64,000 nt of DNA from Pseudomonas hormoni (GTDB taxonomy: Bacteria; Pseudomonadota; Gammaproteobacteria; Pseudomonadales; Pseudomonadaceae): contig NZ_CP075566.1 in the NCBI RefSeq assembly GCF_018502625.1, positions 2,671,001 through 2,735,000 of the forward strand, in the 5' to 3' direction. Under the pieces are notes generated by a model. It searched no databases and was not told the origin of the DNA. It saw nothing but the letters and a program-made list of their open reading frames with translations. Below, in pieces: positions 9,826-17,685 of the stretch; the stretch's first letter is position 1; every line of letters starts with the position of its first letter. The position numbers and the translations under genes are program-made.

Positions 9826-10692
9826 TTAGCTTCCGATTTGGGCCAGGCACTTGGCAAACAACTGCTGGATCGGCTGCATGCGCTGGCTGTAACGCTGCAA
9901 CAGCACAATCTCGCGGTAGAACGTCAACTCGCCCAACCGGATGATCCTGACCTTCGCGCCATATTCAAGCCACAACCCGGCTTCGGGAAGCAGCGACACA
10001 CCCAATCCGCATTCGACCATTTTGACGATGGCCTCCAGCTCATCCAGTTCCAGGGCCACTTGCACATCAATCTGCTGCTCACGCAGAAACCGTGTCACCA
10101 GCCGGCCGCCGAATGAATTGCGGTCGTAGCACACATGGGGATGGTTCGTGAGGATCTGCAACGGGTCATCACCCTCAAGCTCCGGCGGCACGATCAGCAC
10201 AAACGGTTCCCTGCGGATGACCTGCGCCGACAGCTCCTTGGGCAGTTCAAAGGGCGGTTTGATCAGGATCGCCAGATCCACTTCGCCGGTGTCGACCTGG
10301 CTCAACAGGTTCAGCGACACGCCGGGCACCAGTTTCGGTTCAAGCAAGGGTGCTTGCTGACGCAGACGCAGCAACGCCTGGGGCAGAAGCCCGGTCTGGG
10401 CCGTGGCCACGGCGCCAATCTTCAACTCGCCGCGATACTCACTGACATCGTCACTGACTGACATACGACTGAAGGTTTCCAGCATTTCCCTGGCCATCGG
10501 CAAGGCCCGTTGCCCCGCCGCATTGAGAATCGCCTGACGCCCGGTGCGGTCAAACAGCCGAATGCCCAGCGCCTGTTCCAGGTTGCGCATCTGCGCACTG
10601 ACTGCCGACTGCGTCAGGCCGATATGCATGCCGGCCGCAGCAAACGTTCCATAACGCGTCACGGCGATAAAGGTCTTCAGTTCACGCAGCAT
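9826..10692 (-). CDS. LysR-family transcriptional regulator
   Basis: A 288-residue LysR regulator. The N-terminal winged helix-turn-helix reads MLRELKTFIAVTRYGTFAAAGMHIGLTQSAVSAQMRNLE in outline, and a periplasmic-binding-protein-like effector domain follows. It is divergent from the VOC gene at 10807 across a 114-base gap containing the AT-rich palindrome ATTGATCAAT near 10704, a plausible LysR (T-N11-A type) site. By the usual LysR arrangement it may control the VOC gene and itself; the effector is unknown. Confidence 0.9.
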   Translation of the reverse strand: MLRELKTFIAVTRYGTFAAAGMHIGLTQSAVSAQMRNLEQALGIRLFDRTGRQAILNAAGQRALPMAREMLETFSRMSVSDDVSEYRGELKIGAVATAQTGLLPQALLRLRQQAPLLEPKLVPGVSLNLLSQVDTGEVDLAILIKPPFELPKELSAQVIRREPFVLIVPPELEGDDPLQILTNHPHVCYDRNSFGGRLVTRFLREQQIDVQVALELDELEAIVKMVECGLGVSLLPEAGLWLEYGAKVRIIRLGELTFYREIVLLQRYSQRMQPIQQLFAKCLAQIGS

Positions 10693-10806
10693 GACATTCT
10701 CGATTGATCAATATTATTTGAGCTCGACACGAAAACTATCGTCTTTCAATCGAAAAGCACAGCGCTAAACTCCAGTTCAACCACCGTTAATCTGCGAGGC
10801 ACAGCG

Positions 10807-11232
10807 ATGCAACTCTCCCCTTTTCACCTGGCCATCCCGGTCTATGACCTTGCTGCAGCCCGGACTTTTTACCGTGACGTCTTCGGCCTGGAGGAAGGCC
10901 GCTCAAGCGACCATTGGGTCGACTTCAACTTCTTCGGCCACCAGTTGGTGATTCACCTGGCGCCGAAAAACGCCTCTCAGGAAGCGGCGCACACCAACGC
11001 TGTGGACGGGCACGACGTGCCGGTGCCGCATTTTGGCGTGGTATTGGGGATGGACGAATGGGAAGGCCTGGCTGAACGCTTGAAAGCGCTTGATACCCGA
11101 TTCGTGATTGAACCGGGGATTCGGTTTCAGGGGTTGGTGGGAGAACAGGCGACGATGTTTCTGTTTGATCCTTGCGGGAATGCGCTTGAGTTCAAGGCGT
11201 TCAAAGACATCAACCAGTTGTTTGCCAAATGA
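10807..11232 (+). CDS. VOC-superfamily (glyoxalase/dioxygenase-fold) protein
   Basis: A 141-residue single VOC module. It opens with [26 protein letters not shown] and closes with [17 protein letters not shown], where H (position 7), H (about 75) and the final E are candidate metal ligands of the beta-alpha-beta-beta-beta fold. The reaction cannot be named from sequence. It is divergently paired with a LysR gene. Confidence 0.85.
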   Translation: MQLSPFHLAIPVYDLAAARTFYRDVFGLEEGRSSDHWVDFNFFGHQLVIHLAPKNASQEAAHTNAVDGHDVPVPHFGVVLGMDEWEGLAERLKALDTRFVIEPGIRFQGLVGEQATMFLFDPCGNALEFKAFKDINQLFAK

Positions 11233-11249
11233 ATATAAGGTGATTTTGA

Positions 11250-11274
11250 GGGCCTCCTGCTAGCGATGAGGCCC
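11250..11274. terminator. Possible bidirectional terminator hairpin
   Basis: GGGCCTC and GAGGCCC (7 bp) around an 11-base loop lie between the convergent VOC and GGDEF genes. TTTT flanks the minus-strand side only weakly. Confidence 0.35.
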
Positions 11275-11299
11275 GTTCATACACCGCTGAACTTCCAGC

Positions 11300-11881
11300 C
11301 TACCTGTGCAACGCCCTCTCAGCCTCAATCAGCAATTCATCGATCGAATGGTGAAGACGGGCGTCATATTCAACCTGCCCAATGCTGAAACGAATGTCAT
11401 AACCACGACGCGTCGTGGCATTACGTTCGTCGAGGATTTCTTCGAGCCGCGCCTTGATCGCGGTCAGTTCCACAGCGCTTGAACCCGTCAACAAAGCGAC
11501 AAATTCGTCATCGCCCAACCGACCGATCACATCGCTTTCGCGAAAGGCGATACGCAGCACGTCAGCAAAGGTTTTCAGCGCATCGTCACCTTCGGCACGA
11601 CCGTAGAGATAGTTGATGTGCTTGAAGTCATCGAGGTCGAAAAACAGCAAAGTGGCCGGTATTTCCAGGCGCTGACAGGTTTCCAGCCCCAGTTGGGCCA
11701 GTGAAGTGAAGCCGTGGCGATTGGAGAGCAGCGTCAGCTCATCCATGCTCGCCATGGTCACGCCGATCACTTCCTGCTCGGCCTGGCGCGCCCTGTCACG
11801 CAGTACTTCGCGTGCCTGTTGCGGCGAAAGCGAAGGGTCTGCGCTAGCGCCGTGTTTGACCGGTTTGCCTGGGATCAGCAT
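11300..11881 (-). CDS. Small GGDEF-domain protein (putative diguanylate cyclase or degenerate relative)
   Basis: A 193-residue protein made almost entirely of a GGDEF domain, with a short N-terminal helical stretch and no transmembrane or sensor domain. The metal/substrate segment LLFFDLDDFKHIN is intact. The signature reads RLGDDEFVALL, that is GDDEF with the second Gly replaced by Asp, so c-di-GMP synthesis is uncertain. No inhibitory-site RxxD is obvious upstream of the motif. The next gene upstream on the strand is a tiny secreted protein. Confidence 0.85.
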   Translation of the reverse strand: MLIPGKPVKHGASADPSLSPQQAREVLRDRARQAEQEVIGVTMASMDELTLLSNRHGFTSLAQLGLETCQRLEIPATLLFFDLDDFKHINYLYGRAEGDDALKTFADVLRIAFRESDVIGRLGDDEFVALLTGSSAVELTAIKARLEEILDERNATTRRGYDIRFSIGQVEYDARLHHSIDELLIEAERALHR

Positions 11882-11955
11882 TACTTACTCCAGTGGCGGA
11901 TATGTACTTTAGAGTCGCCCCTACCCGCTTTGACTCCCTGCTAACGGACCGCCGG

Positions 11956-12162
11956 TCAACTACCGGCCACCGGACAAGGCCCTCGAGCCTCTGCGCAGCG
12001 CTTGAAGTGAGTCACGAAAATGCAACGCGGGCTCTGGCTCTGGAAGACTTTCTGCACCGTATCGAAAGCCTGCACTGCTTCCTTGTCTTCAGCAAACAGG
12101 TCCGAGGCGTAGACCGCCAGACCGACCAGTACCACCGCCCCAAGTACAAGATGTCGTTTCAT
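11956..12162 (-). CDS. Small secreted protein of unknown function
   Basis: A 68-residue product with a clean N-terminal signal sequence (MKRHLVLGAVVLVGLAVYA, then SDLFA-ED) and a mature part with three cysteines (RCIF, RCAE, PCPV). A GGGGGTGTGAG stretch just upstream of the ATG can serve as ribosome site. An overlapping ORF on the opposite strand has no such features. I do not recognise the family. Confidence 0.55.
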   Translation of the reverse strand: MKRHLVLGAVVLVGLAVYASDLFAEDKEAVQAFDTVQKVFQSQSPRCIFVTHFKRCAEARGPCPVAGS

Positions 12163-12329
12163 CTCACACCCCCGACGTCCAGGTCCAGATCCTTGCCATT
12201 GATGTTCAAGGTCAGCATGGCGAATGTCCTCAGACTCACGGTGACGCCGTTATTGTGTGAGTCGACGCTATCCTTTTAGCTAAGCGCAAAATGCCGGGCG
12301 AGACCGGTTCATCGACCACCGGTCACACA

Positions 12330-12354
12330 AAGGCCGCCTAAAACAGGCGGCCTT
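12330..12354 (-). terminator. Probable terminator of the SDR gene
   Basis: AAGGCCGCCT and AGGCGGCCTT form a hairpin with a four-base loop, followed on the minus strand by TTTGTGT. With a neighbouring GACCGGT/ACCGGTC repeat (12302-12324) and a REP, it fills the 355-base gap between the two minus-strand genes. Confidence 0.55.
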
Positions 12355-12365
12355 GAAATGAACCC

Positions 12366-12489
12366 TGTGGCGAGGGAGCTTGCTCCCGCTCGGCGGCGAA
12401 GCCGTCGTGAAACCTGCGTGCAAGGTATGTCTGAAAGAATGCCTAGGGCGGCTTCGCCCCCCCCAGCGGGAGCAAGCTCCCTCGCCACA
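12366..12489. repeat. REP doublet (GAGGGAGCTTGCTCCC family)
   Basis: Inverted TGTGGCGAGGGAGCTTGCTC arms flank GGCGGCGAAGCCGTC and related hairpins. It closely resembles the REP unit in the 417-bp tandem array. Confidence 0.85.
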
Positions 12490-12517
12490 ACAAGCTCCTC
12501 AGCCACAAAAGTGCTGA

Positions 12518-13363
12518 TCAGTAATCGGTGGACACCGACACTTCACGCCACACCTGCAACTCATCGGCAACAAAGCTGTTCTTCGCTTCAATCGCTGCGA
12601 CGCAGTCACTGCCCAACGGCAAGCGCAGTGGCGCATTTTCCGCTTCCACCAGGGTGATCATGACCTGGGCCAGTTTGTCTGGGTCACCCGGTTGGTTCAG
12701 GGTCACGGCCTTGGCGATCTTGCGCACTTCGCCCGCGGTGCTGTCGTAGTCGGCAATCGAGGACGGCGACTCGACCAGCGAATTGCCTTCGAGGAATTCG
12801 GTGCGGAAGTAACCGGGCTCGACAATGGTCACCTTGACGCCCAGCGGCGCCAGCTCGGCGTGCAAGGCCTCGCTCAAGCCTTCGACGGCGAATTTGGTCG
12901 AGCAGTAGACGCCGAAACCCGGCCCCGACCTGTAACCGCCTACCGACGACAGGTTGATCACATGCCCGCTGCGGGCAGCGCGCATGTGTGGCAGGACGGC
13001 GCGGGTAACGTTCAACAGACCGAAGACGTTGGTTTCGTACACGCGCCGTACTTCATCGGCGCTGGCTTCTTCCACCGCGCCGAGCAAACCGAAACCGGCG
13101 TTGTTGACCAGCACGTCGATGCGCCCGAAGTGGTCGATGGCCAACCGGACGATCGCAATGCCTTGTGCTTCGTCGGTGACGTCCAGGCTGGCGGCCAGCA
13201 AACCGGGTTGTTCGCCAAAGCGCTGCGTGATGCTGCTGGCGTCACGTGCGGTGGCAACCACGGCGTCACCGTTGGCCAGCGCGGCGGCAGCGATTTTTGC
13301 GCCGATACCACGGGAAGCTCCAGTGATGAGCCAGATACGCTTGAAGGAGTTGGAAGTGGTCAT
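12518..13363 (-). CDS. Short-chain dehydrogenase/reductase
   Basis: A 281-residue classical SDR of unknown substrate. It shows the cofactor motif TGASRGIGAKIA near the N-terminus, NNAGFG, a catalytic Ser in NLSSVGG, and YCSTKFAVEG carrying the Y-x3-K pair. An Arg in the VATARD segment after the first strand suggests NADP(H) preference. It is divergently transcribed from a LysR gene 85 bases away, its likely regulator. Confidence 0.9.
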   Translation of the reverse strand: MTTSNSFKRIWLITGASRGIGAKIAAAALANGDAVVATARDASSITQRFGEQPGLLAASLDVTDEAQGIAIVRLAIDHFGRIDVLVNNAGFGLLGAVEEASADEVRRVYETNVFGLLNVTRAVLPHMRAARSGHVINLSSVGGYRSGPGFGVYCSTKFAVEGLSEALHAELAPLGVKVTIVEPGYFRTEFLEGNSLVESPSSIADYDSTAGEVRKIAKAVTLNQPGDPDKLAQVMITLVEAENAPLRLPLGSDCVAAIEAKNSFVADELQVWREVSVSTDY

Positions 13364-13448
13364 GAGCGTGTTTCCTTGTTTTCAGTGGGGATAGGCACAA
13401 GGTACGCAGGAAGATTGCCCGGAAAAATGGCCTCGTGTTACAAGCACT

Positions 13449-14402
13449 ATGAAGCTCTCTTTCATAATGGCGCCTGCGATGAATCACGATCCGTTCGATG
13501 GCTTGACCGAGTTTCTGGCGGTGGCCGAGCACAAGAGTTTCACCCTGGCTGCCACCCGCCTCGCGGTGACTCCGACGGCGATCAGCCATGCCATCAAATT
13601 GCTGGAGCGGCGCACCGGCGTGTTGCTGTTCCAGCGCACCACGCGCCGGGTGGCGTTGACCGAGGCCGGCGCCAGCCTGTTTGCCCGTTTGCGTCCCGCG
13701 GCCAGTGAAATCGACGAGGCGCTGAAGGGGCTCAGCGGCTTTCGCGATCAGCCGATGGGCACGCTGCGCCTCACCGCACCGCGGTTGTCGGGTGCCTTGC
13801 TGATGGAACCGCTGATCCCGCTGTTTCGCGAGGCCTACCCGCAAGTCACCCTCGAGATCTCCCTCGACGATGCCACGGTGGACCTGATGGCCGGCGGCTT
13901 CGATGCCGGGATCAGGCTGGGCGAATCCATCGAAAAAGACATGATCGCGGTGCGCCTCACCCCTGATCTGCAATGGTCGGTGGTGGGCGCCCCGGACTAT
14001 TTCGCCAAGGCCGGCAAACCCGCCAGCCCCGAGGACCTGACTCGTCATCAGTGCATCGGCTTTCGCTTCTCGACTTCCGGCAGCGCCCACCGCTGGGAGT
14101 TTCGCCGCGAGGGGCGCGACTTTACCGTGGGTGTCGAAGGCGGCGTGATCGTCAACGACCGGAGGCTGCTGGTGGCGACCGCTCGCAGCGGATCGGGTCT
14201 AGCCTACGCCTGTGATCTGGAGATCGTCGACGAACTGGCGGACGGTCGACTGGAACGTGTACTGCAGCCGTTCGTACCGCTCAGTTCGGCGCTGTACCTG
14301 TATTTTCCCAGCCGCACCCAGACTCAGCCGAAGCTGCGCGCCTTTATCGATCTGGCAACGCGGTGGATCGCCGAACAGGGAGGCCTTAAACCCTCGGCCT
14401 GA
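13449..14402 (+). CDS. LysR-family transcriptional regulator
   Basis: A regulator with the DNA-binding motif FLAVAEHKSFTLAATRLAVTPTAISHAIKLLERR and a full C-terminal effector domain, close to the CrgA/PA-type LysR proteins that sit beside oxidoreductases. The reading frame begins at 13449; ATG 13479 (MNHDPFDGL) is an equally likely start, and neither has a strong ribosome site. Its last 17 bases overlap the 3' end of the convergent nnrS gene. Confidence 0.9.
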   Translation: MKLSFIMAPAMNHDPFDGLTEFLAVAEHKSFTLAATRLAVTPTAISHAIKLLERRTGVLLFQRTTRRVALTEAGASLFARLRPAASEIDEALKGLSGFRDQPMGTLRLTAPRLSGALLMEPLIPLFREAYPQVTLEISLDDATVDLMAGGFDAGIRLGESIEKDMIAVRLTPDLQWSVVGAPDYFAKAGKPASPEDLTRHQCIGFRFSTSGSAHRWEFRREGRDFTVGVEGGVIVNDRRLLVATARSGSGLAYACDLEIVDELADGRLERVLQPFVPLSSALYLYFPSRTQTQPKLRAFIDLATRWIAEQGGLKPSA

Positions 14403-15540
14403 GCAATACGCCGGTGTAGCGCACCAGGAACAGCCCGAACGCGGCACACCAGAACAGCGCGGACAGCGCCAGTCCGCTCCCGGAAAACGGCACCAGAAAC
14501 ACCCGGCACAGGCCGGCGATCAACAGCAGGAAAAACCCGACCACAATCGTTTTCGACGGCTGCAACAACCGCCCGGTATGACCGAGGCTGACCCGGGCGA
14601 TCATCGCCAGGATCAACCCGCCGATCCCGCCGACGGCCAACGAATGCGTGGCCAGGCTCTGTTGCGGCATTGCACCCGCGTGCCATAGCGCCATCGCCAG
14701 TGCGGCAATCGCCAGCCACGCATACGCCAGATACAACGACCACAGCAGCGGCACCCGCCAGATCCCCCGATCATGCCAACGCCACAGGCGCAGCAGGTGC
14801 AAACCACCGATCACCAAAAACAACGCCGCAAGCCACCCACGGGGAATGTCGTTCAAACCGCCGGCAAACGAAACGGCGGCCAGCAAACTGCTCGCCAGCA
14901 ACACCCGGGTTGGCAGCGGGTGGACCGGGTTGGCCGCAGGACGATTCAAACCGCGCTGAATAAAGAACGGAATCACGCGCCCGCCAATCACACTCATCAA
15001 CGCGCCGATCAACCACACGGCCGCGAGCACACCGCGCCGCTGCAGGCCAACGTCATCGGTGGAAATCCCCCACAGCGTCAGGGCCTGAGTCGCGGCCAGC
15101 AACGCGACGACCAGCAGAATCGGGTAATTGTCGCGTTTGCCGGCGGCCACTAGGTCTCGCCCCAGCACCCATGCCAGCAACGGCAGAAAAGGCATTTGCA
15201 GCGCAAGCAACGCAACCCCAGGAATTGGCATCAGCCACGCCAGTCGCGCCAACAGCCATACCAGCAGCAGACTGATCAAGGGCCAACCGTTGAGCCCCGC
15301 GCGCCCGGTCCAGTTCGGCACCGCCGTCAGCAGGAACCCGGCGATGATCGCCGCTGCGAACCCGAACGGCATCTCATGCCGATGCCAGCTCAGCATGCCG
15401 CCGACCGGTTGCGCAGCCGGCAAACGCCCGTACAACCACACGGCCCAGACCGCCACGGAGATGGCCGCGAAACCGGCGCCCGCCAGAAAGAACGGGCGAA
15501 AGCCGAGGCTGAAAACCGGTGCCGTAGCGAGCTGGCGCAT
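14386..15540 (-). CDS. nnrS: NnrS family haem-copper-type membrane protein (nitric oxide stress)
   Basis: A 384-residue protein with about 12 predicted hydrophobic segments. Family motifs are FSLGFRPFFLAGAGFA, SWHRHEMPFGFAAAIIAGFLLTAVPNWTG and THSLAVGGIGGLILAMIARVSLGHTGR; the conserved His residues are candidate haem/copper ligands. NnrS proteins are known to protect against nitrosative stress. The start overlaps the stop of the 82-residue gene by one base, so the two are co-transcribed. The pair is preceded by sigma-54 and NorR-like sites (separate entries). Confidence 0.92.
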   Translation of the reverse strand: MRQLATAPVFSLGFRPFFLAGAGFAAISVAVWAVWLYGRLPAAQPVGGMLSWHRHEMPFGFAAAIIAGFLLTAVPNWTGRAGLNGWPLISLLLVWLLARLAWLMPIPGVALLALQMPFLPLLAWVLGRDLVAAGKRDNYPILLVVALLAATQALTLWGISTDDVGLQRRGVLAAVWLIGALMSVIGGRVIPFFIQRGLNRPAANPVHPLPTRVLLASSLLAAVSFAGGLNDIPRGWLAALFLVIGGLHLLRLWRWHDRGIWRVPLLWSLYLAYAWLAIAALAMALWHAGAMPQQSLATHSLAVGGIGGLILAMIARVSLGHTGRLLQPSKTIVVGFFLLLIAGLCRVFLVPFSGSGLALSALFWCAAFGLFLVRYTGVLLRPRV

Positions 15541-15788
15541 CAGGCCACCACCTTGACATGGTGGGTGCCCAACCGATGCTGGGCCAGCAGGCGCATGACG
15601 TAGCCAATCTTGATCAGGGTCGGGCCGATGATGGTCATCGCATGCATCGAGACCAGCACCACGATCGGCAAATGCCCGGCGTAAAGATAAGCGCCGTAGA
15701 TCCCCGCCAGCAGCAGCGCCAAACCCGCGCCCAGGACTTTGCTCGACAGGTGCAGGACGTTCTGAGGATTGCTGAAGTAAGCGAACAT
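15540..15788 (-). CDS. ppyR: Small membrane protein, PpyR-like, co-transcribed with nnrS
   Basis: An 82-residue protein with two or three hydrophobic segments (LGAGLALLLAGIYGAYLYAG and PIVVLVSMHAMTIIGPTLIKIGYVMRL). In P. aeruginosa the small membrane protein gene ppyR lies directly beside an nnrS homologue and the NO-responsive fhp/fhpR pair. The size, topology and neighbour here match that arrangement; the symbol rests on this synteny and remembered similarity, not an alignment. A AGGAGTACG ribosome site precedes the ATG. Confidence 0.65.
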   Translation of the reverse strand: MFAYFSNPQNVLHLSSKVLGAGLALLLAGIYGAYLYAGHLPIVVLVSMHAMTIIGPTLIKIGYVMRLLAQHRLGTHHVKVVA

Positions 15789-15829
15789 TTTTTCGTACTC
15801 CTGAATCAGACCAGTTGTACGTGTGTTAT

Positions 15830-15845
15830 TTCAGGTTTCGTGCCA
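15830..15845 (-). promoter_or_regulatory. Sigma-54-like promoter for ppyR-nnrS
   Basis: Read on the minus strand the sequence is TGGCACGAAACCTGAA. TGGCAC matches the -24 element exactly. The -12 element at the correct spacing reads CTGA against consensus TTGC, giving 8 of 10 consensus positions. It lies 42-57 bases upstream of the ATG at 15788 and downstream of three NorR-type sites. Confidence 0.6.
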
Positions 15846-15886
15846 GGTTTTTCACTTCCATAAATCAAGGACTTAAGACCTTTGAA

Positions 15887-15943
15887 GTCAAATTGACCCG
15901 GCGTGAAAATAGTCAATGTGACGCCACTTGAGGTCATATTGAC
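15887..15943. promoter_or_regulatory. Three NorR/FhpR-type enhancer sites (GT-N7-AC)
   Basis: Three 11-bp near-palindromes, GTCAAATTGAC (15887-15897), GTCAATGTGAC (15912-15922) and GTCATATTGAC (15933-15943), start 25 and 21 bp apart, about two helical turns. NorR is known to bind three GT-N7-AC sites upstream of sigma-54 promoters for NO-detoxification genes. Here they lie about 40-115 bp upstream of the -24 element on the minus strand. Confidence 0.7.
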
Positions 15944-16017
15944 TGCACGCAGAATGACTCACCATAAAAGCGAACCAATATCATTTGCACGCAACCCAAC
16001 CTTTTGTTTTAATCGCG

Positions 16018-16033
16018 ACCAATTCTTATTCGC
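16018..16033. promoter_or_regulatory. Weak Fur-box candidate upstream of the ECF sigma gene
   Basis: On the minus strand TGCGAATAAGAATTGG resembles two of the three hexamers (xxxAAT) of a Fur box. An AT-rich AATATCATTT lies 40 bp further upstream. Fur control of fecI-type genes is the family norm; the match is poor. Confidence 0.25.
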
Positions 16034-16070
16034 ACCGAAGGCGCCCGTCGCCCATGGACAAGTGCTCACG

Positions 16071-16595
16071 ATGATGGTCGCCGATTCCTCCAGCATTCAG
16101 AACCTCTACGTCACTCATCACCGCTGGTTGCATGAGTTGCTGCGCCGTCGCTTGAGCAATGCGTTCGATGCCGCCGACCTTGCCCATGACACCTTCATCC
16201 GGGTGCTCAAGCGCCCGCAGGTGTTCGACTGCGAAACCCGCGAACGCTCTTACCTGGCCACCATCGCCCGGGGCTTGTGCATCGATCACTGGCGCCGTCG
16301 GCAACTCGAACAGGCATGGCTCGAGACGCTGGCCTCGCGCCCGCAAGCCGTTCAACCGTCGCCGGAGCAACGGGCGATCATCGTCGAAACCCTGTACGAA
16401 GTGGACGCGATGCTGATGCGCCTGCCCAAGAATGTGCGCGACGCGTTCATCCTCGCCCAGTTGCACGGCCTGCCCTACCGAGCCATCGCCGAAGAAATCG
16501 GCGTGTGCGAGCGCATGGTGAAAAAGTACCTGGCGCAAGCGCTGATGCATTGCGCGATGCTCGAAGCCGAGCTTGACGGCCTGTTGATCGAGTAA
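16071..16595 (+). CDS. ECF sigma factor, FecI-like (iron/siderophore surface signalling)
   Basis: A 174-residue sigma-70-family ECF factor. Region 2 reads LYVTHHRWLHELLRRRLSNAFDAADLAHDTFIRVL, and region 4 contains LPYRAIAEEIGVCERMVKKYLAQAL. The reading frame is open from 15903, but that start would overlap the NorR-like sites and give an atypical extension. ATG 16071 (or 16074) gives the normal FecI length. It is followed after 4 bases by the FecR-like regulator, then by a receptor with a signalling domain. This is the standard trio in which the loaded receptor signals through FecR to free the sigma factor for the receptor promoter. Confidence 0.9.
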   Translation: MMVADSSSIQNLYVTHHRWLHELLRRRLSNAFDAADLAHDTFIRVLKRPQVFDCETRERSYLATIARGLCIDHWRRRQLEQAWLETLASRPQAVQPSPEQRAIIVETLYEVDAMLMRLPKNVRDAFILAQLHGLPYRAIAEEIGVCERMVKKYLAQALMHCAMLEAELDGLLIE

Positions 16596-16599
16596 GCGC

Positions 16600-17583
16600 A
16601 TGCCATCAGTCGCCTCCAACTCCATCAGCCATGCCAGCCTCGAGCAGGCGGCGCAATGGTATGTGCAACTCAACGATCAGCAGGTCGGCGAACACGAGCG
16701 TCAGCGCTGGCAAGCCTGGCTGGCGCAAAGTGGCGACCATCAGGCGGCCTGGCGTTATGTCGAGCGCGTGGGCCAGCGCTTCGCCGCGTTGCAGGACGAT
16801 CAGCCGCAGGCCGCCGGCCTGGTGTTGCGCAACACCGCGCGCTCGCCAATCACCCGCCGGCAAACGGTCAAGAGCCTGCTCATCCTGGCCTCGGGCGGGC
16901 TGCTGGGCTGGAACGCCTGGCGCGAAACGTCGCTGCCGGACGCCTTGGGCCGCTGGACGGCCGATATTTCTACCGGCACCGGCGAAACCCGCGAAAGCCT
17001 GCTCAGCGACGGCAGCCGGATCTGGCTCAACGCCCTGAGCGCCTTGAATGTGCGCTTCGACACCACGCAACGCCTGCTGCTGTTGAGTGCCGGGGAAGTG
17101 TTGATCGACACCGCCAAGGACAGCCGCCGACCGTTTCTGGTGCAAACCGCCCAGGGCCGGATGCGCGCGCTCGGCACGCGCTTCAGTGTGCGTCAGGAAG
17201 AACAACAGACGTTGCTCAACGTCTACGAAGGCGCGGTCGAAGTCCGAACCACTCAGGGCCAGGTGCAGGTGGTCGAGGCCGGGCGGCAATTGGCGTTCAC
17301 GCAAAGCCACATTCCGCCCTCCTCCGAGGCGGCGGCTGGCCGCGAAGCCTGGCGTCGCGGTGTGTTGCTGGCGGATAACCTGCCGCTGGGCGAGTTGATC
17401 GAAGAGTTGAACCGCTATCGTCACGGGCATCTGGCCTGCGACCCTGCCATCGCCGGGTTGCCGGTCATGGGTTCGTTCCCGCTCAAGGACAGCGATCAGG
17501 CTTTGCGTCTGCTGGAAGCGGCTTTACCGATACGCGTGGAGAAAACCCTGGCGTGGTGGGTCAGCGTCGGTCCGAACGTGTGA
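16600..17583 (+). CDS. FecR-like sigma regulator (inner-membrane anti-sigma/co-activator)
   Basis: A 327-residue protein with a cytoplasmic N-terminal sigma-binding part (QAAQWYVQLNDQQVGEHERQRWQAWLAQSGDHQAAW), one transmembrane segment near residue 88-104 (SLLILASGGLLGW), a FecR domain (GETRESLLSDGSRIWLNALSALNVRF) and a C-terminal STN-like segment. The WxAWLAQS-type N-terminal motif is typical of FecR partners of FecI-like factors. It relays the signal from the receptor at 17686 to the sigma factor at 16071. Confidence 0.92.
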   Translation: MPSVASNSISHASLEQAAQWYVQLNDQQVGEHERQRWQAWLAQSGDHQAAWRYVERVGQRFAALQDDQPQAAGLVLRNTARSPITRRQTVKSLLILASGGLLGWNAWRETSLPDALGRWTADISTGTGETRESLLSDGSRIWLNALSALNVRFDTTQRLLLLSAGEVLIDTAKDSRRPFLVQTAQGRMRALGTRFSVRQEEQQTLLNVYEGAVEVRTTQGQVQVVEAGRQLAFTQSHIPPSSEAAAGREAWRRGVLLADNLPLGELIEELNRYRHGHLACDPAIAGLPVMGSFPLKDSDQALRLLEAALPIRVEKTLAWWVSVGPNV

Positions 17584-17603
17584 GCCAGAAACTTTTTGCT
17601 CCG

Positions 17604-17685
17604 CAGTTCCCTTTTGCGTTTCTCGTTCGGTTAACCCTGTGAAGCCCTTCAATTGCCGTTCGATTTGATTCCAGGGAACACCCCT
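17604..17685 (+). promoter_or_regulatory. Leader/promoter block shared with the second TonB receptor
   Basis: The block CAGTTCCCTTTTGCGTTT, TTCGGTTAACCCT, then GAAGCC.TTCA, CGATT.GAT and AGGGA aligns nearly base for base with 39304-39383. It ends at the receptor start in both copies. It is a candidate target for the FecI-like sigma factor. Confidence 0.6.

Noticed and set aside
15903..16070. Upstream extension of the FecI-like protein to 15903
   Set aside because: It would overlap the GT-N7-AC sites and add 56 residues without sigma-factor similarity; 16071 gives the normal length.
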